The notes below the pieces were generated by a model. That model was not told where the DNA came from and did no database searches. It saw nothing but the letters and a program-made list of their open reading frames with translations. Below are positions 1 to 8,486 of a stretch of 13,931 nucleotides of DNA, piece by piece. The first letter of the stretch is position 1, and every line of letters begins with the position of its first letter. The position numbers and the translations under genes were made by a program. Location: contig PJAB01001519.1 of NCBI GenBank assembly GCA_002887195.1, positions 1 to 13,931 of the forward strand, in the 5' to 3' direction. The DNA comes from Chrysochromulina parva (Eukaryota > Haptophyta > Prymnesiales > Chrysochromulinaceae).

Positions 1-273
1 ACCAAAACACAGGACCTCGTCGGCGCCGTGCGCGTGAGCGAGCTCCTCCGTAGCCTCATCGACGGGGCATACGTGCAGCGCGTCGAGCTCCTCTTTGCGC
101 GCGACTGGGTGCTTCACGGGGTGGGCAAGCTTCACGATGGAAAGTTGATGTTCCCCGAGGGGCAGGCGTTCAACTTCCGCACCACATGGACCGCCGGATG
201 GTGGCTCGACCAGCTCGCGGAGCTCTACCGCAAGGATACGGAACTGAACTTTCATGAGGCCGGAATCGAATGA
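1..273 (+). CDS. 3' end of an unrecognised protein-coding gene (partial at left edge)
   Basis: The frame is open from base 1 (ACC AAA ACA CAG...) to a TGA at 271-273, giving about 90 C-terminal residues. The GTG at 28-30 is internal to this open frame, so the true start lies outside the window or in an upstream exon. The visible part is a soluble-looking mixed-charge domain with many aromatic residues (motifs FARDWVLHG, TTWTAGWWLDQLAELYRKD) and a C-terminus ending in HEAGIE. There is no signal peptide, membrane segment or catalytic motif that I can name. It converges on the RlmN fusion gene on the opposite strand. I do not recognise the family. Coding status is supported by the compositional switch at the stop codon, after which the sequence becomes AT-richer and stop-rich. 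Confidence 0.55.
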   Translation, partial: TKTQDLVGAVRVSELLRSLIDGAYVQRVELLFARDWVLHGVGKLHDGKLMFPEGQAFNFRTTWTAGWWLDQLAELYRKDTELNFHEAGIE

Positions 274-641
274 CGACGTACACTACAGCTGAATTTGACA
301 CAAGAGAGCATGCAAGAGAGACGGTATTCCGTGGGAATGCGATGCGTATCATCTTGGTGTGCATTTGTGCTGAGCGTGAACACGCGACGATGTGGATGAA
401 AGTCAAAGTGTGACTAAACCAACGGCATGGCCGCAGCGCACCGGGCTCCGCCCCCGGGGAAATCGCGACCGGGGTGCGGGGAAATGATTGGGAAATGAGA
501 TCAGAATGAGATTAGGGAACAACTCATACGATAGTTACCCCCCGGTGGAGGCGCTGTACCGTGTACGCGCCGATTGAAAACTCGAGTACGCGCTACCCGT
601 AGAAGAGAGGCGCTAACACCTAGCTCAACGCACGTATCTTC
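274..641. other. convergent intergenic region
   Basis: This gap lies between the stop of the left partial gene (+) and the stop of the RlmN fusion gene (-), so it should hold two 3' untranslated regions. It contains a short G/C-rich patch (about 446-485) with repeated GGGGAAAT-like words (470s-490s) and otherwise unremarkable, AT-richer sequence. I see no tRNA, no convincing open frame and no strong hairpin. Confidence 0.5.
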
Positions 642-3600
642 CTACACTTCTACGCATTGCCCGTCTGAAGCGGTCACGGATGCCGCCGCGGCGGCGGCCC
701 TCGTCACGCCCGTCTCGACTGCGAGCGCCGCATCCGAATGCAGCAGACGCGTCGCCAGCCGCGACGCTTCCACCTTGACTGCCGCCCTGACGGCTGCAGC
801 GCGCTCGTACTGCTCGATCGCGTCGACGATCGGCTGCCGCGTGCGCCGGCGCCGTCGAGGCGCGCCCTTCTCCTCGACGGTGGCCGACGGCTCGAGGGAC
901 GCCGCCGCGGCGTCGCCCAACTCCGAGTCGTAGAGCGCCCGTGCAAGGGCGAGGGCGTCGACGAGGGCTTGGTTCGCGCCTTGCCCTTTAAAGGGCGCCA
1001 TCGGATGCGCCGCGTCGCCGAGAAGGGTGATCCTGCCACCCGTTCCGAAGCGGCTGCCTACAGGCCGGTCGTAGATGGGGTAGCCGGTCACATCGTCGGC
1101 ACGCGTCGCACCGAGCAGTTCGGGCACCGGAGTGGCCCAGTTTGCGCAACGCTCCCGTGCGTGCGCGAGTAGGGCCTCACCGCCGCCTCGCGCAAGCGCG
1201 GCCGCGGCCTCCGGCTCCATAGGAAAGGACACTTGCCACATGGTAGTTCCCTCGGGCGGCGGCGAGAAGGGCATCGCATACAGACGCGTCTCGCCATCGA
1301 GCTGCTCGAAGACAGTGTCGAACCCCGCGCAGAGCTCATGCGCACATTTCGCATATCCGAGCACGACTGCCACACCCAGCGCGCGCAGCCCGACGCCCCT
1401 TGGCTCGGCGGCGGTTGGCATCTGCGTCGGCGCCGCGAACTGACGCACTACGGAGTGGATCCCATCCGCACCAACCACCACGTCTGCGCTCACCTGGCGC
1501 TCGCCGCCGTTGAAGCTGAGCGTAGGGCGGTCATGCTGCCCCTTGTGCTGCCCTGTATTCTGCTGTGTGATGGTGTCGAGCCGGCAGCCCCACCGGATGG
1601 TTCCGGGCTTGAGCCGCGCACAGAGCAGCGCGCGCAGCGACTGGCGCGGCAAGTGCAAGTTACGTCGACCGGAGGGGCTGCCACTCTCTTCACGCGTCGC
1701 CGAGCCGTGGCGCCCCAACTCCCGACCACTCGCATCCCTCGAGATGTGCAGCGACGACGAGACTCCGGCCGCCGCGGCCGCCGACTCCAGTCCGAGATCA
1801 CGGACCGCCTTCGAGCCTTGCTGCAGTGTGAGGCCGTACCCTTGCGAACGCTCGAAGAAGTGGCCATCCCGCTCGAAGACGCCTACGACGACGCCACGTT
1901 GTTGGAGCGCGAGGGCGAGGGCAAGTCCACCGATCCCCCCGCCGACAACCGCCACCGCCAGCGCCTCGTGAGCGCCATCGTGAGCACCGCCGGTACTGCG
2001 GCCGACCACGGCGCCTTCGCTGCTCTCAGCCTCATCTCCACCGGTGCCGATCTCGGTGCTGATCTCGCGCTCCAGTTCGGTGGCGACCTGAGCCACCGGC
2101 ACGAGCCCCATGCCGTCGCATCGATCGCACCGCACCTGCGGCGGGACCGCGCTCGCTCGCCGCTTGCGCAGCATTCGGGACCCATGGCCGTGGCACGCAA
2201 GGCAGACGCGGTGCTCGTCGAGAGGTGAGTGCAGCAACCGTTCAGTTTGGCGACGGATGGCAGCACCGTCCCCACCAGACGTCGATGCCGATGCCCCGTC
2301 CGGCGAGTCGCCGGCTGCCCCGGCGCTGCCATCAACACGCGGCTTTGAGAGGCGTGCTGACGTGGCGAGCTGGCCGCACGCCGACGCTTGATCGTCCCCC
2401 CGCGCCGCACGCACCGACGCCCAAACTCCTAGCGCGCGCAGACGGTCCTGAAAGGCATCGACGGCTTCAAACGAGGGCCGCTCGAAGGTCGAAAAGTGCG
2501 GGAGGGAGCCCGCGGCTCGGTCGCCTGTCTGAGCTGGCTCGCGGATCGGCTCACGGATCGGTAAGTTGTCCAAGTTCGGCTGGTCGTCCAATGTCGGAAT
2601 CGGTAAGTTGTCCAAGTTGTCGTCCAAGCTCGGCTGGTCGTCCGATTTCGGAACTGGCAGTCCGGGGTTGTAGGGAATCAGGTTGACGAGCACGCCAGTG
2701 CGACCCGAGCGGCGAGCGAGGTCGTGGCATGCGCGATGGAGCGGTTCGAGGAAGGCGGCGAGACTCTCCGCGTCGGCGATGCGATCGTTCACGCCGGCGA
2801 TCAGCACGTACTCGATGAGCACGCGCCGCCGCCGGGGAGGCCGCGAGAGGAGCGAGGCGCACAGTCCATCGCGCAGCACCGTGGGCGGATACCGCGCAGT
2901 CGGCACGAGTTTCTTACGCAGCCGCTCGTCCGCGGAGTGCAGTGACCATGCGAGCATGGGGCCACGGTCCTCCTGCGCCTCCTCCGTGTCGTCCTTGTCG
3001 TCGCTATGCATCCTTCCCAGGATGGAGTCAAAGGCCGTCGGCGTCGGCATGACGGAGGAGACGACGACGCTTTGCCGTCCGAAGCCAAAGCGTTGCGGGT
3101 CCAGGAGCGCGCGATACGCGAAACGTACGTGGTCCGCATTGTCGGCCGGCTCGCCCAGCCCCATGAAGACGATATTGCTCAAGGACGGCATGCCACTCGC
3201 CGCGGCCACTCGCTCGGCGTGATACGCTTGCGCAAGGATCTCGTCGGCAGTGAGGTTGCGGAGCAGTCCCATGCGGCCGGTGGCGCAGAAGACGCAGCCC
3301 TGGCGGCAGCCTACTTGCGAAGAGATGCACAGCGTCGTGCGCGCGCGTGCATTGGACGCCACCCGTCGCTCCGATGGCAGCGGCGGGATGAGCACAGTCT
3401 CCACCTCCAAGCCATCCGCGAGCTTGAGAAGCAGCTTCTTGGTGCCGTCAGCGGCGCAGGTCTCGAGCGACACGGTTGCGACATCATCGAGCGGGCGATG
3501 CTGCAGCGCGAGCGACAGCCGCTCCGATAGGCCGATGCCATGCCCGCTCGCTGCGGCGACGGACCGCTCGTCCACCTGCCACAGCTTCGTCGGGTCTCTG

Positions 3601-3752
3601 CCTCGGCGAAGCGTTGACCAGAGATGCTTGGCAGCCTGTGGTCCACCGGCAAGCGCGGCGAGCTCTCCGAGCGGCCGTGACAGCAGTGACGGAACCGCCG
3701 CCGTCGTTCGCGAGAGCATGCAGAGCAAGAAATTCCAGAACCCGTTTCGCAT
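642..3752 (-). CDS. RlmN-type radical-SAM RNA methyltransferase fused to DnaJ-like zinc module and FAD monooxygenase
   Basis: One uninterrupted frame of about 1036 residues from the ATG at 3750-3752. Part 1 (about 1-465) is an RlmN/Cfr-family methyltransferase, which makes C2-methyladenosine in 23S rRNA and some tRNAs. It has the CxxxCxxC 4Fe-4S/SAM motif CRQGCVFC (Cys149, 153, 156), the preceding family cysteine in TLCISSQVGC (Cys142), GLGEP (198-202), NLIPYNP, and the methyl-carrying cysteine in ACGQL (Cys459). Part 2 is a CxxCxGxG pair (Cys517/520 and 542/545), as in half a DnaJ zinc finger. Part 3 (about 597 to the end) is a class A flavoprotein monooxygenase with GGGIGG (604-609), FERD, GADG (DG motif, 763-764) and LLGDAAHP (GD motif, 912-913). 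The frame stays open 36 codons further upstream to an ATG at 3858-3860, but that stretch is AT-richer and looks like leader. The N-terminus (FWNFLLCML, then Ser/Arg/Ala-rich) could be an organelle-targeting sequence. The substrate of the flavin domain is unknown. Confidence 0.88.
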   Translation of the reverse strand: MRNGFWNFLLCMLSRTTAAVPSLLSRPLGELAALAGGPQAAKHLWSTLRRGRDPTKLWQVDERSVAAASGHGIGLSERLSLALQHRPLDDVATVSLETCAADGTKKLLLKLADGLEVETVLIPPLPSERRVASNARARTTLCISSQVGCRQGCVFCATGRMGLLRNLTADEILAQAYHAERVAAASGMPSLSNIVFMGLGEPADNADHVRFAYRALLDPQRFGFGRQSVVVSSVMPTPTAFDSILGRMHSDDKDDTEEAQEDRGPMLAWSLHSADERLRKKLVPTARYPPTVLRDGLCASLLSRPPRRRRVLIEYVLIAGVNDRIADAESLAAFLEPLHRACHDLARRSGRTGVLVNLIPYNPGLPVPKSDDQPSLDDNLDNLPIPTLDDQPNLDNLPIREPIREPAQTGDRAAGSLPHFSTFERPSFEAVDAFQDRLRALGVWASVRAARGDDQASACGQLATSARLSKPRVDGSAGAAGDSPDGASASTSGGDGAAIRRQTERLLHSPLDEHRVCLACHGHGSRMLRKRRASAVPPQVRCDRCDGMGLVPVAQVATELEREISTEIGTGGDEAESSEGAVVGRSTGGAHDGAHEALAVAVVGGGIGGLALALALQQRGVVVGVFERDGHFFERSQGYGLTLQQGSKAVRDLGLESAAAAAGVSSSLHISRDASGRELGRHGSATREESGSPSGRRNLHLPRQSLRALLCARLKPGTIRWGCRLDTITQQNTGQHKGQHDRPTLSFNGGERQVSADVVVGADGIHSVVRQFAAPTQMPTAAEPRGVGLRALGVAVVLGYAKCAHELCAGFDTVFEQLDGETRLYAMPFSPPPEGTTMWQVSFPMEPEAAAALARGGGEALLAHARERCANWATPVPELLGATRADDVTGYPIYDRPVGSRFGTGGRITLLGDAAHPMAPFKGQGANQALVDALALARALYDSELGDAAAASLEPSATVEEKGAPRRRRRTRQPIVDAIEQYERAAAVRAAVKVEASRLATRLLHSDAALAVETGVTRAAAAAASVTASDGQCVEV
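2557..2654. repeat. imperfect tandem repeat inside the RlmN domain coding sequence
   Basis: The word ATCGGTAAGTTGTCCAAGTT occurs at 2557-2576 and again at 2599-2618 (42-base period). CGGCTGGTCGTCC occurs at 2577-2589 and 2631-2643. On the coding (-) strand it encodes an acidic repeat with DNLPI and LDDQP words. This lies within a roughly 56-residue insertion (2484-2651) between the NLIPYNP strand and the last helix and cysteine of the RlmN fold, where bacterial RlmN has only a short loop. Confidence 0.8.
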
Positions 3753-4066
3753 AAAAATCCCTTTACGCTCAATTTCACACCTATTCACACCGCCGGCCGA
3801 TCTCGAGTAACAACTGTTTGTCCAGGACGTGTTTTTGCCGTCTCTCCCAGTGTCCAACAATGTTACTACCGGTACATGTCATGTCACAATCTTACCATCC
3901 TTTACTATTGTCCCTAACACCCTAAGTGAAGTTGGTACTCGATGCGGGGCGAGGCGCCAGTGGCAATGTCGAGTGCCGAAGGGGGTTGACTCAGTGTTGA
4001 AGCCCCCAGCGGGAGCCTTGAAACCACCGGGATTTTTCCAAGCCTTTTCGGCGTGCTGACTTTCGC
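3753..4066. promoter_or_regulatory. divergent (bidirectional) promoter and 5' leader region
   Basis: The RlmN fusion is transcribed leftwards from here and the lipase rightwards, so both promoters must lie in these 314 bases unless leaders are longer. Composition is clearly less GC-rich than the flanking genes, especially 3760-3935. The word TTCACACC is repeated in tandem at 3774-3781 and 3784-3791, just upstream of the leftward start. A palindrome-like ACATGTCATGT lies near 3873-3883. No TATA box can be assigned with confidence. Confidence 0.5.
3981..4007 (+). other. short G/C hairpin in the lipase leader
   Basis: GGGGGTT at 3981-3987 can pair with AA-G-CCCCC at 4000-4007 (five G-C pairs, plus two A-T pairs across a bulged G), leaving a 12-base loop. 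It sits about 60 bases before the lipase start codon, so it would be in the 5' untranslated region if transcription starts upstream. Its function is unknown and it may be chance. Confidence 0.3.
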
Positions 4067-5699
4067 ATGCGACTCGTCGGCGGCGTGCCGACCTTCCGCT
4101 CGACCATCGCCTGGGAGACTCGGAAATGGCTGCACTGGGAAACGTTTCTATACACCGCCATGCAGAAGCCTGCCTTGGGTGTGATGCTTTTGGCCGTCTT
4201 GTTGCCCGTGAGCATCATCATCCTGCCGCTCATGCCTCTCATCACGCTGCTGACGCTCCGCCCACCGCCAGAGCCAAGTGGAGCGCATGCGGTCGGCTTC
4301 AGTGACTGCTGCCTGCCGCTGCCTGCACGCGACACCTCTCTGCGCCTCAGAATCTTTTACCCTTCAGCACCGCATATCACGGCACGTGGACGGTCATCGT
4401 GGCTCCCGCCTGGACGCATTGCTGGCCGGTATGCCACGGGACACGGAGAGGGGCTGCCATTTCCAGAGCGCGTGCGCAGCTTGCTGGGGCCCTACATGAC
4501 GTGGGCGCTGCGATTTGCTCGGCTGCCGCGGCAGGTCGTGCGCGACGCGCCGCCTGCGACGGCTATGGTCAATAGTGGCTGGCCGCTCGTGGTCTTCTCA
4601 CACGGGCTCTATGGCTGTGCGGCTAGCTACAGCGGGCTGTGCGCGGAAATGGCCTCGCACGGCTCGGTGGTGATTGCGCTCGAGCACAAGGATGGTTCTG
4701 CAGTGTACACCGAGACGGACGATGGCCATTCGCTCAGGTACACGGCGCCTGAGAAAGAGGACGGAAGGGAAGTGCAACAAGACCAGAGAGTGGAGGAAGT
4801 GTGCAGCGTGCTCGAGAGCATCGACGAGCTCGCCGCCAAGGTCGTCGCCGGCAGCGGCGGGAATGGCCACGCCACGCTGCAGATTGATCGCCTAGGCGTG
4901 GCGCTCGTAGGCCATTCGTTTGGATCGTCCACTGCGTTCCGAGTGGCGGCGGCTCTGGAGGAGAAGAGAGGTACCGGTATGGCCCAGGCGCGTCGCATGG
5001 TCGAGGCTGGTGGTGTGAGCAAGCTAGCAGAGCCGCCGCGTGTGCACGCGGTGATCGCACTCGATCCGTGGATCAGCGGCTATGATTGCGCGACACATGG
5101 GGCCGCTTCGGTGCCTACGCTTGCAGTGATGACGCAATCAATGATGTGGCATCGGTCGCGTGATGAGCCACGTCGTCACTGCTGGCCATGGTGGTGGAGG
5201 AGGAGGAGCATGCACTTTGGCGCTGATGGTGGAGGCTCAAGGGGTACGGCATCAGGATGTCAGTGACTTCCCCTCCCTCCAATATCGTCCGATGCAATTC
5301 TTCTGCATGACCGGCAGTCGGCCACCACCAGTGACCCATCGCCAGCAGACGTCTCTCGCCGTGGGCTTCCTCGCGCTGGTCGGCATGCTTCGTGCGCCAT
5401 CGGGTACCGCTCTCGCGACCTCCCGTGACCTGACGCGCTCCATGCTCTTGACAGGCGGAGAGGGCGTCTGCTCAGAGCTCGAGCCTCGCGCCACTGTCAA
5501 GAGCTGGACGGACGACTATTTGGTGCATGGCGCGGCTGCTCCTTCTGAGTACATCAAGGACAATGCGATGCGCAGCGAGCGCGAGCAGCCGTCCCAGCAG
5601 ACTGCCGCTCCAGAGACGTACCGGTACCTTCGGACATCCTCGGTGCTCACCACGGTGCCACCCACGCCAGCCACCGTCACTCGCGTCGACCTCATCTGA
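4067..5699 (+). CDS. PAF-acetylhydrolase-like lipase, membrane-anchored, interrupted by a frame change
   Basis: An alpha/beta hydrolase of the platelet-activating-factor acetylhydrolase family (lipoprotein-associated phospholipase A2 type), which removes short or oxidised sn-2 acyl groups from phospholipids. Frame 1 (ATG 4067 to stop 5266) has an N-terminal hydrophobic segment (about residues 37-64, likely membrane anchor), a family-like start (FSD...LRIFYPS), the oxyanion region VVFSHGLYG (175-183), ASHG...ALEHKD, the nucleophile motif GHSFG (282-286, Ser284) and ALDPW (catalytic Asp333). The family's final block, carrying the catalytic His, appears in a different frame: GVRHQDVSDF with His at 5250-5252, running on to a TGA at 5697-5699. 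The family's conserved order (Ser, Asp, then His before a DF pair) is kept across both frames. The frames switch between about 5145 and 5208. This could be an assembly error, a very short intron or a genuine frameshift. If unrepaired, the product lacks its His and is inactive. Confidence 0.8.
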
Positions 5700-5875
5700 G
5701 ACTGCAACCCTCCGGCTGGCGGCTTCGCGATGAAGACCGAAGTGCGAAGAGCGGTGGTGCCACGCGCGTGCGCTGCGCTCGAGGTTTCGAGGTTTCGAGG
5801 TATGGACCGGTGAATCTGTTGCTTTTTAGAGGTGTGGAATCGCGGGCGTTTTTTACCGGCACAAGTTTCCTTGCA
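5700..5875 (+). promoter_or_regulatory. leader/promoter region of the MoxR-VWA gene with triplicated 8-base word
   Basis: The 176 bases between the lipase stop and the first in-frame ATG of the AAA+ gene. CGAGGTTT is repeated head-to-tail at 5780-5787 and 5788-5795, with a third copy altered to CGAGGTAT at 5796-5803. The stretch 5810-5875 is T-rich and less GC-rich, like other leaders in this window. The coding frame stays open back to a GTG at 5768, but no ATG lies in that stretch. Confidence 0.4.
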
Positions 5876-6969
5876 ATGCCGAAGTTCTCCTCGCTAGCGC
5901 TCAGCGCCGAACCGACCTTGGCCGCACGAGCCGCCCGCAGCGCCGCAGCGCTGCGCGCGCGCCTCGAGCGCCGCGTCGTGGGCCAAGGGCCGCTCAAGGA
6001 CGCGCTCGTTCTCTCGCTCGTCTCCAAGGAGCACCTCTACGTCGAGGGCCCGCCAGGTATCGGCAAGACAGCGCTCGCAGAGGCTGCGTGCGCGGCCTCG
6101 GGCCGGCGGTCCTTCTTCGCGCAGCTGCATCGCGACACGCGACTCTCGGAGCTCATCGGCGACGCCGTCATCCGGCGCGAGGTCAGCGACGATGGCGAGG
6201 TCATCCGTTCGGACGTGCGTGCAGGCGCGTTGCTCACGGCCGAGGTCGCCGTCCTGGACGACATCTCGCGGGCGCCGGGCGAGGCGCTCAACGTGCTGCT
6301 GCGGCTGCTCAATGAGCGCAAGTACCACGAGCGGCCCATTCCGCTCTGGAGCGCCGTCGCCACGGGCAACCCGACCTCGGCAGACTTTTACAACGAGCCG
6401 CTCGACCCGGCGACCCTCGACCGGTTCGCCTTGCAGATCCGCACCGAGGGTCTCGTGGGTGGCGGCGCATGGGAGGCGGCCTCGAGCGTGGTCGATCAGT
6501 TTGGAGACTCGCCCTATTGCACCTGGGCGCCGCCCAGCGCCGGCGGCAAGAGCGTCGACAAGGCGGCCGGCGCGGGCGAGGGCGGTGCGGCGTGCGAGGG
6601 CGCTGATGCGATCGTGGACTTGGATTGCATGTACGAGGCGCTGCAGCACGTGCCGCTCTCGGAGGCGGTGCGCGACGCGCTGCTTGCCTTTCTCGAGCGG
6701 CTACGATCCCGTCACGGCCTCGACGCGACCAACTCTCTCCTGACCGACCGCACCTTTTTGACCAAGGCGCCCAAGCTCATCCGCGCGGCCGCCGTCATCG
6801 CGGGTCGCGAGGTGGCCCACCCAGACGATCTGCGCGTGCTCCGGCTGCTCACGGCTTTCCGTGTGCCCGATGACGTGCACAGCGGCGCCGTCGACGACCT
6901 CATAGAGGAGGTTGCCAATGAAGCACGCGAGCGACTGCGGAAGGAGTTCGATCGTGGCGCGCCTGGCAG

Positions 6970-7003
<34 letters not shown>

Positions 7004-8218
7004 GACGGCAAGGGCGGCAAGGGCGGCGGCGATGCCGGCGGCGACGGCAGCGGCAGCCCGCAGGCGACTCCGCAGGAGGGTACGAAAGCGAGCACCCCGG
7101 AGACGAAGTCGAGTGGCCATCGGAAGCAGGCCGCTCAGACGGAGGCGCCTCCAAAGCCGGGCGAGGGCGGGCTGCAGCGAGCGCAGGCGAACGCGGCCGT
7201 CGATGACCCGTCTGACCCGGCGAACGGGCCCAGCCAGGCCCCTTCCTTGCTGCTGCGGCTGCTGCGCATGCTGGTACCGACAGAGCGCAAACCCCCGGTC
7301 GAGACGAACGTGGATGCGGCGAGTGTTCGCGGTCTGCTCACACTCATCGGCGTCCTCAAGGGCGAGTTTGAGCGCCACGTGCATGTGACGCGTGTGACGC
7401 ACACAGACGGCGTGCCGCGCGGCTGGCGCAGGCTGCGTGGCTTCGATTCGTTCGCCGAGGACGCTGATCCGGTCGATGCGGCATGCTGGATGCGGCATAC
7501 CCCCGCCGTGCTGCCCGACGCGGTACGGCGCGCGAAGCCGAACAGAGGCGGCGCCCTCGCGATCTGCCGCGACGTCTCAACCTCGATGCACGGCATCAAC
7601 GCCAAATACGCCTCCTCGCTTGCCCTGCGCGTCATCGAGCTCGCCCAGCGGCGCCGCATGCGCGTCGCGATGCTCGAGTACTCTGACGAAGTGCATGCGC
7701 ATCGGTGCGCGGGCAACCTGCACGGCGGCGGCTTCTTCACCACCGACTACAGCTCTCTGCGCACCTTCGCTCGCCGGCTCGAATGCGGCGGCCTGACGGA
7801 CTATGAGGCACCCATCAGCCAGGCGCTCGATGAGTTCAAATCAGACCGGCGGCTGCGCTCGCCCTATGTGTCCAAGCACATCCTGTTCATCACCGATGGC
7901 CACCCGACGAAGGGCGACCGTCGGTGCGTCGAGGCACGCCGGCGCATGAAGCGCGCCGGCGTGCAGCTGCACACCCTCTTCGTGGAGCCCGAGCCTCACG
8001 CCGCCTATCCTCCACTGCTCGCCGCCCTCGCGGACGACTCCAAGGGGGTTCGTATGCGGGCGACGGTTCTGGACGCGGACGCGGGCGTCATCGACGTCGA
8101 GGTCGTCTCGTCGTCCTCCGATGCGAGAACGCGAGAACGCTTTGGCGGTGGCGGGGCTCTCGCCGACGTGCGCGAGCTGGACACGTATCCGCACCTGCGC
8201 CGAATCTTTGCCCGATGA
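5876..8218 (+). CDS. MoxR/RavA-type AAA+ ATPase fused to a ViaA-like VWA domain
   Basis: About 780 residues from the first in-frame ATG (5876-5878). The N-terminal half is a MoxR-family AAA+ ATPase: Walker A GPPGIGKT (58-65), Walker B VAVLDDIS (124-131), sensor-1-like ATGNP (162-166), and DRF with the downstream Arg (about 182). A glycine-rich linker (about 365-393) and a low-complexity Pro/Gln/Ser stretch follow. The C-terminal third is a von Willebrand A domain with an intact metal-ion adhesion site: DVSTS (566-570), the Thr in GGLTDYE (about 641) and TDG (673-675). Bacterial RavA (ATPase) and ViaA (VWA) are separate neighbouring genes that cooperate as a chaperone for metallo- and respiratory enzymes; here both activities are in one chain. 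By analogy it would remodel or load a metal cofactor onto a client protein, but the client is unknown. No convincing organelle presequence is seen. The C-terminus ends in IFAR. Confidence 0.88.
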
Positions 8219-8251
8219 GCTCCGATGAGCTCCGGGCCGAATCTTTGCCCG
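8199..8251 (+). repeat. duplication of the MoxR-VWA 3' coding end and stop
   Basis: GCCGAATCTTTGCCCG occurs at 8199-8214 (last codons of the gene) and again at 8236-8251. Between them GATGAGCTCC is repeated in tandem (8214-8223 and 8224-8233). Both copies of the end read ATC TTT GCC CGN TGA (Ile-Phe-Ala-Arg-stop), with CGA TGA in the first and CGT TGA in the second. The simplest reading is a small local duplication that left the protein terminus unchanged. Confidence 0.8.
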
Positions 8252-8486
8252 TTGATCCTCGAAGATGAAGCGAAGGCCGACGCGAAGCGGGCCGCGCGGG
8301 CTGGCTGTGCGAAGTCGGAACGTTTCGGGTGCCCCCGCACGCCGGCGCGCCCAAAGCATGATCTCCGCGCGAAGCAACTTACGTCCGGTCGCGATCGACG
8401 TTCCGCACCCGGGCACCGGCGCACCGCGGGTCCGCGCGGGGGCTCGCCACGCGGAGCCGGTCCGGCGTCCGCAGGACCGCACGGTT

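Noticed and set aside
1233..2228. 331-residue open frame on the + strand
   Set aside because: It lies fully antisense to the FAD-monooxygenase part of the fusion, is Arg/Ala-rich and has no recognisable motif. Long antisense frames are expected in such GC-rich coding sequence.
5768..5875. Upstream extension of the MoxR-VWA frame to a GTG
   Set aside because: It has no ATG, is T-rich and less GC-rich like other leaders here; the ATG at 5876 directly precedes plausible protein sequence.
5894..6649. 251-residue minus-strand frame opposite the AAA+ domain
   Set aside because: Antisense of a confidently assigned Walker A/B region; no motif of its own.
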